From contig DAOPJV010000019.1 in assembly GCA_035399845.1 (NCBI GenBank), positions 1-64,000 of the forward strand: DNA of 64,000 nt. Reading direction: 5' to 3'. Each line of letters opens with the position of its first letter. The stretch's first letter is position 1. Shown piece by piece: positions 41,394-52,500 of the stretch. The notes beneath the pieces are model-generated. The model was not told where the DNA came from, did not search any database, and was given only the letters and a program-made list of their open reading frames with translations. Origin of the DNA: ECT2AJA-110-A sp035399845 (GTDB taxonomy: Bacteria > Planctomycetota > Phycisphaerae > UBA1845 > UTPLA1). A program made the translations under genes and the position numbers.

Positions 41394-44300
41394 TTACGGC
41401 GCCAGCAGTAATTCGATCAGTGACTGCACATCGAGGCCATCGGCTGTTCCGTCGTTATTCGTGTCGGCTGCGCAGAGTGTGTCCGCGCCGGCTTCCGTGG
41501 GCGCGATCAATACCGACACGAATGTCGGCACGTCGTTCGCGTCGACGATCGCGTCGCCGTTGACGTCGCCGGTCTTGCGATTCGGGCACGTGTCGCAGGC
41601 GTCGGGGACGCCGTCGCCATCGCTGTCGACGCCGTCCGACTGCGCTTCAAATGCGCCGATGTCGAGGTAGGTCAGACCGCCCGCGCCGGTGTCGGGGACG
41701 CAGCTGTCGAATGTGCGCGCCGCCCCCTCGAGATCGGTCGCCCCGCCACCAACTGCGACGTATGCAGCGTGGTCGGCGGCGTCGATGCAGGGCGAAGCGG
41801 CGTCCAGTCGCAAGTCGTCGTCCGCGGTTCCGGGAATACCGTCGGCGCCATTTGAATCGACGAAGACGGGATCCGAATCGATGTTGCCGGCGCCGTTGTA
41901 GCCGCCCATGACGTCGGAATAGGTGGCGGTCAGCGAACCGGGAAGAAGGCCACTGGCCTTGTAAAACTGACTCGTCGCGCCAGTACCCGTGCTGTCGCTG
42001 TTATCCCAGACAACTCCGTTTCGGATCGTCGGGTGACTCAGTTGGATACTGGCCACAGCGCCGCCGCGACTGCCCGCGCCGTTGCGTACGAACGTGCAGT
42101 TCACCAGCTCGGGGTCGCTGAGATTGACGGCGTATGCGGCCCCTCCGTGTATCGTCGCTGTGTTGTCGGAGAACAGGCAGTTGATCACTCGTGGGTTACT
42201 GACATCCTTGCAGCCCAGTCCGCCCCCGCGTTCGGCCGTGTTGCCGCGCACAATGCAGTACTCAATCGTAGGGCTGGCGGCCCTGCAGAAGAGACCGCCG
42301 CCGTGCGCGTCGTCGGCGGAGCCCAGCGCGCTGCCGCCCGTGACTGTAAATCCCCTCAGCCTGGTCTGCAGCGATTCGTTGTCGATACACTGCACAGCGT
42401 GTAGTCCTCCGGCGCCGTCAATGATGGTGTCGCGCGGATCGCCGCTGGTCGATTGCAGCGTGATTTCCCTGCCGAAAAATCGAATGGACTCCGTGTAGGC
42501 GCCGGGATCGGCTTCGATCAGGTCGCCGTTTGCGGATGCGTCAATCGCCTCCTGCAGCGTGGCGTAGTCCACACTCTGCGTGCGGTTATGTACGGGCAAC
42601 GTTTCGCACCCGTCGGGAATTCCGTTGCCGTTGAGGTCAACACCGTCATCGAAACCCGGGCAGAGGTCGCAACCGTCAGGGACGCCATCGCTGTCTGAGT
42701 CGAGGTTGTCGTCGAAATCCGGGCAGAGGTCACAGCCATCGGGTACGCCGTCGATGTCCGCGTCGAGATTGTCATCGAATCCCGGGCAGGCGTCGCAACC
42801 ATCGGGAACACCGTCGGTGTCCGCATCGAGGTTGTCGTCAAATCCGGGGCAGATATCGCAGCTATCGGGCGCGCCGTCACTGTCGCTGTCCGGACCGTCG
42901 TCCTGCCGCTCATACGCGCCGATATCCAGATAGGCGGGCGAACCGAAGCCGGAGTCCGCCGTGCAACTGTCGAACGTTCGCGGATTGCCGACAAGATCGG
43001 TCGCGCCGCCGCCGATCGCGGTGTACGCGTCGAAGTCGGCGGCGTCGATTCCGAGCGAGCCGGGGGCCAGCGCGTAGTCGCCACCCGCGGCATCGACGAA
43101 TGTTGGCGCGCCATCGATGTTCACGCCGCCGGCGCCGGGGAACAGGCAGTGGTCGGCGTCGATCACGCCGGCGCTGGACGTTTCGATCGCCCCGTCGATG
43201 GCCGTGTTCACGCAACTGGCGGTTGTGGCGATGACACGAATGGCATAGCCGTCGGTCGTTCCAGTCGCCGAGATGGTGCTGTTCACGATTGAATACGGCG
43301 CGGTGTAGCCGAAGACGGCCGCGTTGGTTGTGTTGTCGGCCACAAGACACTGGAGCAGCAACACGGGACCTGCAGAAAAGTTGGCGAAGATGGCGGCATT
43401 GGCGTCGACACCACCGGTGAAGACGCAACGGTCAAACACGGGGCTCGATGTATAGCTGATCCGCACATGCGCCCCTCCATTCCCGGCGCCCGGGCCGCCA
43501 TTGCCCACGAAGTTCACGCGGCGGAACACGGGCGAAGCGCTCTCGATCACGACGGCGCCGCCGCCAGTTTCGGTGTTCACGCCATTGCGGATCGTGAGAT
43601 CCGAGATCACCGTCGCGCTCGTCTGGCCGCCGGCAGCGAAATGAAGAATCGGGTGCGCCGAATTCGAGGAACCGCCGCCGTCGACAATCGTGAGGTCGCG
43701 GCCGGCGCCGACCAGGGTCAGATTCACACCGGCGGGAAACGTGATGTCGTCTTCATAGAACGTACACGCGCCGAGTTCGATGACATCGCCGTCGCCGGCC
43801 GCGTCGAGGGCGGCCTGAATATTCGGGTACGCGGCATTCTGCGTGACGTTGGCTGCGTTCGGCGCCTCCGGACAGGCGTCGCAGCCATCGGGTACGCCGT
43901 CTCCGTCGGTGTCGATATTGTCGTCGGAGCCGGGGCAGATGTCGTCAGCGTCACACACGCCATCGCCATCGGCGTCGGCGCAGGGCGCGACTTCGTCTGC
44001 GCCCAGGTCGACCGTGCCGAGGATGATGCGATTGTCGCCGTCGATGTCCGTGATCAGGCCGGCGGTCGTCGCCGCGTCATTGTTTCCGACATCGATCGCG
44101 ACGCTGTCGGACGCGAGGTGATAGTCGCCGTTCGTCGTCGGCGCGTTGGTCGAACTCATCAAACTGACAAAGACCGAGTCGCCGCCGCTCAGCGTCAGGT
44201 TGCCGCCGTTGTCATTGACCACGCCGGCGCCCGTGACGCCTGCCACGCCGCCTGCGATTCCGGTGAAGTCAATGTTCAGCGCGCCGTCCACGACGATCGG

Positions 44301-47300
44301 CGGGTAGTCGCCTGTTGATGAGTTGCCATATATCAAGCTGTTGCGCACCGTGACATTGCCGGTAGGCCCGACGTTGACGCCGCCAAGCGCGTTCGAGGCG
44401 TTGCCGGCGACCGTGCTATTCACCATCGTGAGCGCCCCATTGGCATAGACGCCGCTTCGGGCGTTTCCAGTGATCATCGTGTTGGTGATGGTGGCCTGGC
44501 CGGCCTGATGGGCGACGGCGATCGCACCGCCGAAATCGCTTTGATTCCCGGCAATGATCGAGCGGTTCACGATGAGTTCGCCGCCGTATGTTAGTTCGAT
44601 TGCGCCGCCGTTACCGCCATTGGGAGAGCTATTTCCGGTTATTGTGACACGATCGAGCGACGCATGCCCAAGAGCCAGGAATATGGCGCCACCGTGCCCC
44701 GGACCCTCGTTGTCCGTGAGGACGCTGTCGGACATGGTGAGCTCGCCACGATTCACGTACACGGCGCCACCGCCGCGATAGTTCGGGGTTGCGCCCAGGT
44801 CCGAGAGGCCGTTTCGCAGCGTCGACTCATGGAGCGTCAAATCGCCGGTTGCGCCGATGCTGACGAGGCGAAATGCCTCTGTCGCCGATGCGTCCCGTTC
44901 GATGACGTGTCCCTGGCCTTCGATCACGATCGGCGTCACCACCACGGGCAGGCCCGCGGCGCCATAGGTGTTGTTTTCAGCGACAGTCAGTGTGATGTCG
45001 GCGTCCAGGTAGATTGTGTTGGGATCGGGCTGGTTGTTTGCGCACACCATTGCGTCAATCAGCTCCTGGGCCGTCGCTACCGTCGATTGGAAATTCGCAC
45101 ACGTATCGCAGGCGTCCGGAACGCCGTCGTCATCGATGTCAGCATTGTCGTCGAAGCCCGGGCAGGCGTCGCATCCGTCCGGAACGCCGTCGCCGTCGGT
45201 GTCGATGTTGTCGTTTCCGCCGGGGCAGATGTCGTCAGCATCACACACACCATCGGCGTCGGCGTCCGGGCAGAGGCCGACCATGACGGAACCGGGCGCG
45301 CCGGAGCTGTACGTGATGGACCAGTTCCGGCCGTCCGGGAAGATAACGGAGTCGAACGTCCCGCTCAGGTTGGCGGCCGAGACGATGACGAAGGAGTCGT
45401 TCGGCGACGCCGTGAAACCGCCCAGATAGCTCAGATCGAGCGTGCCGGCCAACACGGCCGTGCCGGAGACGACGAGTCGATCAAAGTCGTTCTGCGCGGC
45501 GAGTTCAATCGCCAGGGTTGCGTTGGGATTGAAGCTGACGTCGCCCAGCGTCAGTTCACCTGTCGACGCGCCGGGCGCTACCGTCCCGCCGGCGTTGACG
45601 ACGGTCATGCCCGCGGCCGCGACGCCGCCCAGCGTGCCGCCGGAGTTCACTGTCACGCCGCCGCCGCCGGTGGCGGAACCGCTCGCGCTATTTGCCAGCA
45701 CTGTTCCACCATCGATCACGGCGCCGCCCGAGTAGGTGTTGGCGTTGCGCAGTTCGAGGGTCCCCGCGCCCACTTTGCGGATCGAACCCGGCCCGCCCGA
45801 AGCGTCTTCGATCAGCGCGTCGACCACCGAGCCGCCGTCGTTCGCGCCGACGGTCAGGGCTGCGCCGGAGACCGGGTCGGAAATCGAGATCACATGGGCT
45901 TCGGCGTCGCCATCGATGAGCGTGTCTGTGGAGAGCGTGGCGTTGGAGATGTCGATGGTCCCGCGCCGCAGCAGGATCGTCTGATCCGCGACGACATTGC
46001 CGCCGGAAAGGACTGACAACGATCCTGCCGCTCCATCGTCGCCGGCCAGGTCGCCGATGCGGATGCGGTCGGCGTTGATCGTCCCGTCGAGTTGGGCGAT
46101 CACTTCGGCGCCGCCGGCGCCCGACGGGCCGATATCGAGACGCGGCGTCACGAGCGTTGAGCCACTGTCCTGGATTGTCAGAATCGCATTGCTTGTGAGC
46201 ACCGCGCGGTTTAATCCGCCGACGCCGGTGAGTGTCACGACGGCGCCGGCTTCTATGGTCGCGGCGCCCGTGCCGCTGACGTGGAGCGCATTTGCGGACT
46301 CGCCATTCAGATTGAAGACCCCGCCACGAATGTTGGCGTTGCCCGCCGCGGCCTGCAGGACATCGGTGTCGCCTCCGCCGTCGATGTTCATAACGCCGCC
46401 GCCGATGTTGCGCAATGTGTCGAGATTGGCCAGGCTCCCGGCCAGCGTGAGCGCGCCGGTTCCCACCTTGGTGAGCGAGCCACCGCCACTGAGAACGCCC
46501 GAATAGGTTGTGTCGGCGTTGTTGGCGCCGACGCTGATGGTCTGCGCGCCGATGTTCAGATTGCCCACACCGGCCAGTCCGCCGAGATTGGCGTCGACGT
46601 CGTTGATCACGACGTCCAGGCCGTTATCGACGTTGATGGAAACCGTGGAATTCTGCAGAGCGTCGGCGTTTGCAACGATGATTCTGCCAGAGTCGATGTC
46701 GGTCGTGCCGGAGTAGGTATTGGCGGCGGTGAGCCTGAGCGAACCAACCCCGACCTTGGTGAATCCCAATTGGCCCCCGGAATCGCTGATCACCCCCGAT
46801 TGCGTGGCCTGGCCGCCGCCCATCTGGAACGTGAAGTTGTCGCTGAAGGTCCGGGTAATGGCGTTCGCAACGTTGACACCGTTGCCGTAGGCAAGCGTTC
46901 CGCTGGAAGCGGTAATGTCACCGGCGCCTGCGGCCGCGCTATCGCGGAGTTCGAGCCTGCCGTTGAGCACAGTCACGCCACCGGTGAAGGTACTCGCGCC
47001 GGAGAGAATCTGGCTGCCGGACGTCAGTTTGAGCAGCGATCCCGCGCCGGAGATCACGCCACTGTAATTGGTTCCCGTCCCAAACAGCGACAGAGTCTGG
47101 GAACCGATGTCGAGGCCGCCTGCGCCTTCGAGACCACCGACGTTGGCGTTGACTGCGTTCGTCACGATGTCCAGCCCGTTGTCGGTGTTGATCTGCACCG
47201 TCGCGTTCTGCAGGGCGTTGGCGTTGGCCACGATAACGCTGCCGTCATCGATCACTGCGTCGCCGCTGAATGTGTTCGCGTGCGTCAGCGTCCAGGAACC

Positions 47301-48473
47301 GGCGCCGACCTTATTGAAGCCGCCCGTTCCGGTCAGTTGGCCGGCAAAGGTGGTGGGCTGGCCGCCGGGGCTCGTCTGACCAACAATCAGCGCGATCCCG
47401 AAGGGCGGATCGGTCAGGTCAATGGCGCCTCCGGCATTGCTGAGGATAGTCCCGGTGGCCAATGTACCGGCGTCAATGGTCAGCGTGTTGCTGTTGAGCG
47501 TGACCTGACCGCCGGCTCCCCCCAGTGGGTTCACATTGAGTAACGCTCCGTTGACCACGAAGACGCCGCCACCAGTGAGAATCAGATCGGCGTCGCCCTC
47601 GAGCGTCGCGTTGTTGCCGCTGAAGCGCAGTTCTCCGGACGCCACGGTGATGGAGTTCATCCCGCTGACTGCGCCCGAGAGCGTGAATTGGTTCGTTCCC
47701 GAGTATTCGAATGCGGCCCCCATGAAACCCGAGCCGGTCAGATTTCCGGAGAACGTGCGATCGCCGCCAACGCCGCCAACGTTGAGCACGGCGCCGCCTA
47801 TATCAAGTGTGCTGTCGCCCTCCAGGGCGCCGAGATTGGCAATGGCCAGCCCGCTGACGTCCAGGCCGTGGTTCTGAGTCAGCGTGACAACAGCATTGGC
47901 AAAAGCGTTCGAATTGCCGAGTGTCGTGACACCGGAGTGAATCGTGAAGTTACCGGTATAGTCGTTGGCGTGGCTGAACGTTACATCGCCGAACATGTCA
48001 ATCTGCTCGCCGCCGCCCAGGTTTGCGTAGACCGTGAACACGGCGCCGATGTTCTCCCACGCGCCGGGCGCCGCCTGAATCAGGCTGATTCCGTTGCCGC
48101 CGTCGGGATCACTGGTACCGTCGTGGAACGTTACTGATTCACCCGCTGCGGTCATATCCAGATCGCCATTCAGGCGTATGATGCCGCTCCCGCCGGAGTT
48201 GCTGTCGAAGCTGTAGTCGGCTCCACTGTCGAGGGTAAACCTCAGCGCGCCGACATTCCGGTCTCCGCCGCGCAGATCGATGTTGCGATGACTTCCAGTG
48301 CTGTCGAAATTCGCTCGGGCAACCGTCGAATCCGGAAAGCCGGGCTGGTTGGTCCAGTTGCCGCTGTTGTCCCAGTTGTTGTTCTGGTTCCCGGTCCAGT
48401 TGAAAGGCGTCTGGGCCGCCGCAGGAAGCGTCAGCGAGAGCAAGAGCCCCAGCGTTGTCAGTCGAGCGTACAT
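41394..48473 (-). CDS. Giant autotransporter-type / beta-helix / TSP3 / dockerin surface protein
   Basis: A 2,359-residue exported protein. ATG 48471-48473 follows AGGAG; signal peptide YARLTTLGLLLSLTLPAAAQ. Residues about 20-1060 carry many autotransporter-associated beta-strand (PATR) repeats such as KVGAGSWTLTHANTFSGDAV and KVGVGSLRLTAANTYSGTTD, expected to form a long beta-solenoid. Thrombospondin-3 calcium repeats (DTDGDGVPDGCDACPG) lie at about 1068-1126, 1494-1535 and 1864-1958. Between them are Pmp-like and right-handed beta-helix segments (DYATLQEAIDASANGDLIEA). A dockerin (GDVNGDAIVDANDV, AADTNNDGTADGLDV) ends the protein. No outer-membrane beta-barrel is present, so it is not a classical autotransporter. 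Probably cell-surface; function unknown. Confidence 0.87.
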   Translation of the reverse strand: MYARLTTLGLLLSLTLPAAAQTPFNWTGNQNNNWDNSGNWTNQPGFPDSTVARANFDSTGSHRNIDLRGGDRNVGALRFTLDSGADYSFDSNSGGSGIIRLNGDLDMTAAGESVTFHDGTSDPDGGNGISLIQAAPGAWENIGAVFTVYANLGGGEQIDMFGDVTFSHANDYTGNFTIHSGVTTLGNSNAFANAVVTLTQNHGLDVSGLAIANLGALEGDSTLDIGGAVLNVGGVGGDRTFSGNLTGSGFMGAAFEYSGTNQFTLSGAVSGMNSITVASGELRFSGNNATLEGDADLILTGGGVFVVNGALLNVNPLGGAGGQVTLNSNTLTIDAGTLATGTILSNAGGAIDLTDPPFGIALIVGQTSPGGQPTTFAGQLTGTGGFNKVGAGSWTLTHANTFSGDAVIDDGSVIVANANALQNATVQINTDNGLDIVTNAVNANVGGLEGAGGLDIGSQTLSLFGTGTNYSGVISGAGSLLKLTSGSQILSGASTFTGGVTVLNGRLELRDSAAAGAGDITASSGTLAYGNGVNVANAITRTFSDNFTFQMGGGQATQSGVISDSGGQLGFTKVGVGSLRLTAANTYSGTTDIDSGRIIVANADALQNSTVSINVDNGLDVVINDVDANLGGLAGVGNLNIGAQTISVGANNADTTYSGVLSGGGSLTKVGTGALTLAGSLANLDTLRNIGGGVMNIDGGGDTDVLQAAAGNANIRGGVFNLNGESANALHVSGTGAATIEAGAVVTLTGVGGLNRAVLTSNAILTIQDSGSTLVTPRLDIGPSGAGGAEVIAQLDGTINADRIRIGDLAGDDGAAGSLSVLSGGNVVADQTILLRRGTIDISNATLSTDTLIDGDAEAHVISISDPVSGAALTVGANDGGSVVDALIEDASGGPGSIRKVGAGTLELRNANTYSGGAVIDGGTVLANSASGSATGGGGVTVNSGGTLGGVAAAGMTVVNAGGTVAPGASTGELTLGDVSFNPNATLAIELAAQNDFDRLVVSGTAVLAGTLDLSYLGGFTASPNDSFVIVSAANLSGTFDSVIFPDGRNWSITYSSGAPGSVMVGLCPDADADGVCDADDICPGGNDNIDTDGDGVPDGCDACPGFDDNADIDDDGVPDACDTCANFQSTVATAQELIDAMVCANNQPDPNTIYLDADITLTVAENNTYGAAGLPVVVTPIVIEGQGHVIERDASATEAFRLVSIGATGDLTLHESTLRNGLSDLGATPNYRGGGAVYVNRGELTMSDSVLTDNEGPGHGGAIFLALGHASLDRVTITGNSSPNGGNGGAIELTYGGELIVNRSIIAGNQSDFGGAIAVAHQAGQATITNTMITGNARSGVYANGALTMVNSTVAGNASNALGGVNVGPTGNVTVRNSLIYGNSSTGDYPPIVVDGALNIDFTGIAGGVAGVTGAGVVNDNGGNLTLSGGDSVFVSLMSSTNAPTTNGDYHLASDSVAIDVGNNDAATTAGLITDIDGDNRIILGTVDLGADEVAPCADADGDGVCDADDICPGSDDNIDTDGDGVPDGCDACPEAPNAANVTQNAAYPNIQAALDAAGDGDVIELGACTFYEDDITFPAGVNLTLVGAGRDLTIVDGGGSSNSAHPILHFAAGGQTSATVISDLTIRNGVNTETGGGAVVIESASPVFRRVNFVGNGGPGAGNGGAHVRISYTSSPVFDRCVFTGGVDANAAIFANFSAGPVLLLQCLVADNTTNAAVFGYTAPYSIVNSTISATGTTDGYAIRVIATTASCVNTAIDGAIETSSAGVIDADHCLFPGAGGVNIDGAPTFVDAAGGDYALAPGSLGIDAADFDAYTAIGGGATDLVGNPRTFDSCTADSGFGSPAYLDIGAYERQDDGPDSDSDGAPDSCDICPGFDDNLDADTDGVPDGCDACPGFDDNLDADIDGVPDGCDLCPDFDDNLDSDSDGVPDGCDLCPGFDDGVDLNGNGIPDGCETLPVHNRTQSVDYATLQEAIDASANGDLIEADPGAYTESIRFFGREITLQSTSGDPRDTIIDGAGGLHAVQCIDNESLQTRLRGFTVTGGSALGSADDAHGGGLFCRAASPTIEYCIVRGNTAERGGGLGCKDVSNPRVINCLFSDNTATIHGGAAYAVNLSDPELVNCTFVRNGAGSRGGAVASIQLSHPTIRNGVVWDNSDSTGTGATSQFYKASGLLPGSLTATYSDVMGGYNGAGNIDSDPVFVDSNGADGIPGTADDDLRLDAASPCIDAADHAAYVAVGGGATDLEGAARTFDSCVPDTGAGGLTYLDIGAFEAQSDGVDSDGDGVPDACDTCPNRKTGDVNGDAIVDANDVPTFVSVLIAPTEAGADTLCAADTNNDGTADGLDVQSLIELLLAP

Positions 48474-48972
48474 TACGTCATCTCCTAACTTTTCCGACAA
48501 TTCACGTAATCATCGATCCTTCGGCCCCGCCGACAGGCAAATCTCCGCGAAGCCTGAGTTCCCGGAATGCCCGGTCAACCCTCCTGGTTCTTCGCGGACA
48601 GATCGCATAGCCGAGCAGCGCCGTTACAGACAGTTGCGAGTCGAGCAGGTCGATTGTTCCGTCGCCGTTCATGTCGCCGAGGGGGTGTGACGGACAATTG
48701 GCGCTCGCGTAGTCGGCGCCATCGCCCGGCATGAAACCAGCTACCGCTCCCGCGAAATCGTGTTGACGTTGCAACTGCATTTCGAATGCTCCCCGCCTGT
48801 TCGAGCGTTACCGCAGCAACCTCGGCATTGCGAAGCCTGTTCCCCCATTGACCACACCGAAACGCCGTGGGACGTGACACGCAATCCTGAAAAAACCTGT
48901 AACCCATTGCAAAATAAGGCCTTATTACCTAAGCTGTGGTGAGGCCGAAGAGGGAAGGCGCCCGTTCAACCG
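48474..48972. other. 499-bp intergenic stretch with a dockerin fragment
   Basis: Contains the dockerin remnant at 48502-48780 and the likely promoter region of the sigma/kinase pair (48780-48972), in which no clear promoter motif was seen. Confidence 0.55.
48502..48780 (-). pseudogene. Orphan dockerin fragment
   Basis: A 92-codon minus-strand frame whose centre reads PSHPLGDMNGDGTIDLLDSQ, the first calcium loop of a dockerin, preceded by a linker-like DGADYASANC. There is no signal peptide, no catalytic or repeat domain, and the second dockerin loop is missing. It lies directly upstream of the giant surface-protein gene on the same strand. It is best read as the remnant of the 3' end of a lost surface-protein gene. 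Confidence 0.55.
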
Positions 48973-49575
48973 ATGATGAACGACTCCTCCAGTTCCGATA
49001 CTCCGAGCATGCGAACGCGTGCGGCGACCCAGTTGCTGCGGCGGATTCACGACGGAGACTCGTCCGCCGCGGATGACCTGCTGCCCCTGGTTTACGAACA
49101 GCTTCGTCGCCTCGCCCAACGATTCATCCGCAACGAGCGGGATCGACACACGCTTCAACCCACGGCCCTCGTTCACGAAGCGTATCTGAAGCTGGTTCAC
49201 GGCGGCGGCGACTGGGCCGATCGAGAGCACTTCTGCGCAGTCGCGGCAACAGCGATGCGGCAGATTCTCTCCAACCACGCACGGGGAAAGCGCGCAGCCA
49301 AGCGGGACGGCGTCCGCGCTGACGTCTCGATCGACCAATTGGCGACGCCTTCCGGAGACCATTCCATCGATCTGATCGCGTTGGACGAGGCGCTGACAAA
49401 ACTCAGCGAACTGGACGAGCGATTGGCGAGAATTGTGGAACTGCGTTTCTTCAGCGGTCTGACGATGGACGAGATCGCCGACCATCTGAAAATGTCGCGG
49501 CGAACGGCCCAGCGCGACTGGCGCTGGGTGCGCGCATGGCTCAGCAACGAACTCTCCGAGGAATTGGAATCATGA
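48973..49575 (+). CDS. ECF-type RNA polymerase sigma factor paired with a WD40 kinase
   Basis: A 200-residue planctomycete-type ECF sigma factor. Region 2 covers about residues 20-105 (ATQLLRRIHDGDSSAADDLL, LQPTALVHEAYLKLV, HFCAVAATAMRQILSNHARG). Region 4 covers about 140-192 (ARIVELRFFSGLTMDEIADH, MSRRTAQRDWRWVRAWLS). The start may be ATG 48973 or the next codon. Its stop overlaps the kinase start as ATGA. Same architecture as the pair at 28928-31854 but clearly diverged from it. The partner kinase probably controls its activity; regulated genes are unknown. Confidence 0.9.
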   Translation: MMNDSSSSDTPSMRTRAATQLLRRIHDGDSSAADDLLPLVYEQLRRLAQRFIRNERDRHTLQPTALVHEAYLKLVHGGGDWADREHFCAVAATAMRQILSNHARGKRAAKRDGVRADVSIDQLATPSGDHSIDLIALDEALTKLSELDERLARIVELRFFSGLTMDEIADHLKMSRRTAQRDWRWVRAWLSNELSEELES

Positions 49576-52500
49576 ACGAGGCGGAGCGTTTTCGCAGCGC
49601 CCGTCAGATCTTCGAGCGCGTATGCGAACTGCCGCCGGCGGAACGCAACGCCGCAGTGAGTGTGGCGTGCGGCGATGATACCGAGCTCCGGCGTTACGTA
49701 ATGAAGCTGCTGGCGTACGACGAGGCGCCTGCGGGCGTGATAGACGACGCGGTGGATGGCCGTGTACAGGAAGCGCTCGCGAACTCAATTATTCCTGAAG
49801 CGGAGGAGACGCCTGATCGCGTCGGGGAATACCGTATCCTGCGCCGGATCGGCGCCGGCGGCATGGGCGTCGTATTCGAAGCGCAGCAGGAATCCCCGGA
49901 TCGACGTGTTGCGCTCAAGGTCATGCGCCCCGGCCTGAACGGCAGCGAGATCGTCGCGCGCTTCTGGCGTGAAACCGATCTGCTCGGTCGATTGCAGCAT
50001 GCGGGGATCGCCAACATCTTCGAAGCGGGTGTGGGCCTGATCGAACTTCGCTCAGGCCCCGCAGGCGAGGCGCCCTACTTCGCCATGGAACTCGTCGATG
50101 GCCGTCCGCTGATCGAATACGCGGAACGTCATAACCCAGACAAACGCGCACGACTGACACTGATCCGTGAAGTCTGTGACGCCGTACAACATGCCCACGA
50201 GCGTGGCGTTATCCATCGCGATCTGAAGCCAGGCAACGTGCTGGTCACGGCCAATGGACGCCCGAAGGTTCTGGATTTCGGTGTCGCTCGCGCCGCCTCC
50301 GTGGACCTGCGATCAGTAACGCTTCATACACAGGCTGGACAGCTCATCGGGACGATTCCGTATATGAGCCCGGAGCAGATGTTGGGAGATCCTTCACGGG
50401 TTGACGGTCGTTGCGATGTCTATTCTCTCGGCGTGTTGCTCTTCGAACTACTGACCGGCCGATTGCCGCACGACCTGAGGGACCGCTCGGTGATCAATGC
50501 GATCCAGGTCGTTCAGCACGAAGAGCCGTCGCGCATTGGCACGATCAATCGCGACCTGAAGGGCGACCTCGACACCCTTGTTGCGAAGGCGCTGGAGAAA
50601 GACCCGGGCCGACGCTACGCGTCAGTCGCGGCCCTGGGCGAGGATATTCGACGCTATCTGGCGGATGAGCCGCTCAACGCACGGCCCGCCAGCAAGCTCT
50701 ACCAATCGCGCAAGTTCGCCAGACGACACAAGGTCCTTGTTGGCGGCATCTTTGCGACGATCCTCAGTCTGTCGCTGGGACTCGTCGGCGTCATCTGGTT
50801 CGCGTTGGGGGAATCTGCGGCGCGACAGGAGGCTCAGCGATTCGCGGCGGCCAATCAGCGCGCGGCCTATCACGCCGGCATTGCGGCGGCGGCGGCGGCG
50901 GCGCGCGAATCGGATGTCGCCGCCGCCGAACGATACCTGCGCGATACACCCGTCGCGCTTCGCGGCTGGGAATGGGACTACCTGCACAACTCGCTCGATC
51001 AGAGTGGCGCCACGTTGCCGCTGACTGACGATCCCGCCGATGTCGGTCCCCTCCGGATCATGCGCGGAATCTCCCACGCGTGGTTCAGCGCGGACGATCG
51101 TCTCGTACACATCGCCAGCCTCGGGCTTGCGAATCAGGCGACACTGTCGGTCAACTCGTTCGATCACCACACGCACACGCGGGTTTCTCATTGGTCGCTT
51201 CCCGCGATCAGTCGCTTTGCTCCGTTTGGCGAGGATGCGCTGTATGTGGAATCCCAGAATGGAGAGACGTCCATCAGGGATTTGCTGACAGGTGAAACGC
51301 GCCGCCGGAGCGATCCGATTTCGTTTCCCGGCCAGATCCAGTCCGCCATTCCTCCCGGCATTTCGCCAATTGACCCGGCGCTGTTCGGCGACATGCGAGG
51401 CAATGCAAACGCCCTGTCAAGGACGACGTTGTCTCCCGATGGCAGGACGGCGGTCGTTGCTCGCCGGAACCGCGTCATCCTCCTGAGAGGCGCGGGCTTT
51501 CATCAGGAATCCCAACTGGAACTGCAACCAGAAGGAATGTCCAACGCCGCGTTCAGTTCGGATGGGCGAAGGCTCGCAACGGCCGGATTCAATCGAACGC
51601 AGTCGATGTTCAGCATGGAGGATCAGGTTCGCCTGATGTGGCGCGAAACGAACGCCCAGGACGATGCGATCCTGGCCGTTGCGTTCTCTCCTGATGACAC
51701 GATCGTGGCGACGGGAGGGCAGGATCGGCAATTGGTGCTGCGAGACGTGGAAACAGGCAGACGCATCGCGCGCTGGATCGGCCATCGAGAACCCATCCTT
51801 GCGATCGGATTCAGCCATGACGGCAGACACATCCTGACCAGCAGCGCGACCCATGCGCGATTCTGGGACACCGGCATGGTCGATGCCGACGACGTGAATG
51901 TGATGAAGCTCGATATGGGGGTGCACCGGCTGTTGGTCAGTCCGGACGGATCCGTACTTGCTGCGGCTGCAGGCGATGCGCTGCGGTTCTGGGATACGAC
52001 AACGGGCGTCCGCCTTGGAAGCGCCCGAGTACCGGCGCCAATCAATCGCATACGCTTCGACGAAAGTGGCGCTCGGTTTCACGTCCTCATGGAATCCGGC
52101 AAGGCGCTGACATTGCAACTAGCCACGGGAAAGTGGGATCAACAAGTTACGCCGATTGAGTTCTTTCAACCGGGCGGCCGACTTGTTGTTCGGATGTTGT
52201 CGCCTCCGCGGTTGATTGACGCGCAAACCAGTCGTGTCATGGCGGCCCTTCCCGAAAAGGCAAAGTTCTTCGAATTTGGCGCCGAGGGGCGCCGCCTGTT
52301 CTTTCGAACCCTGACGACGGTCTTCGCATACGACCTTCGATCGCTTCAAGTTGAACGCCAATGGGGGTCCGCCGGGAGAACGATACTCCCGCTCTCGGAC
52401 GGAAGATCACTCGCCACCGCCAATCTGGACAGCTCGATCACCATCTTTGATGTTGAGACGGGCGCCATTCGCGGCACGCTTCGCGGGCACACTGCGATGG

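Noticed and set aside
42600..42880. Regular short repeats resembling a CRISPR array
   Set aside because: They are the DNA of thrombospondin-3 repeats in an open reading frame; the spacers are not unique sequence and there are no cas genes.
43467..47543. Long plus-strand open frames (43467-44318, 44664-46016, 46281-47543) opposite the giant PATR protein
   Set aside because: They are antisense shadows of a GC-rich repeat gene; they have no start signals and Val/Ala/Arg/Asp-heavy composition.
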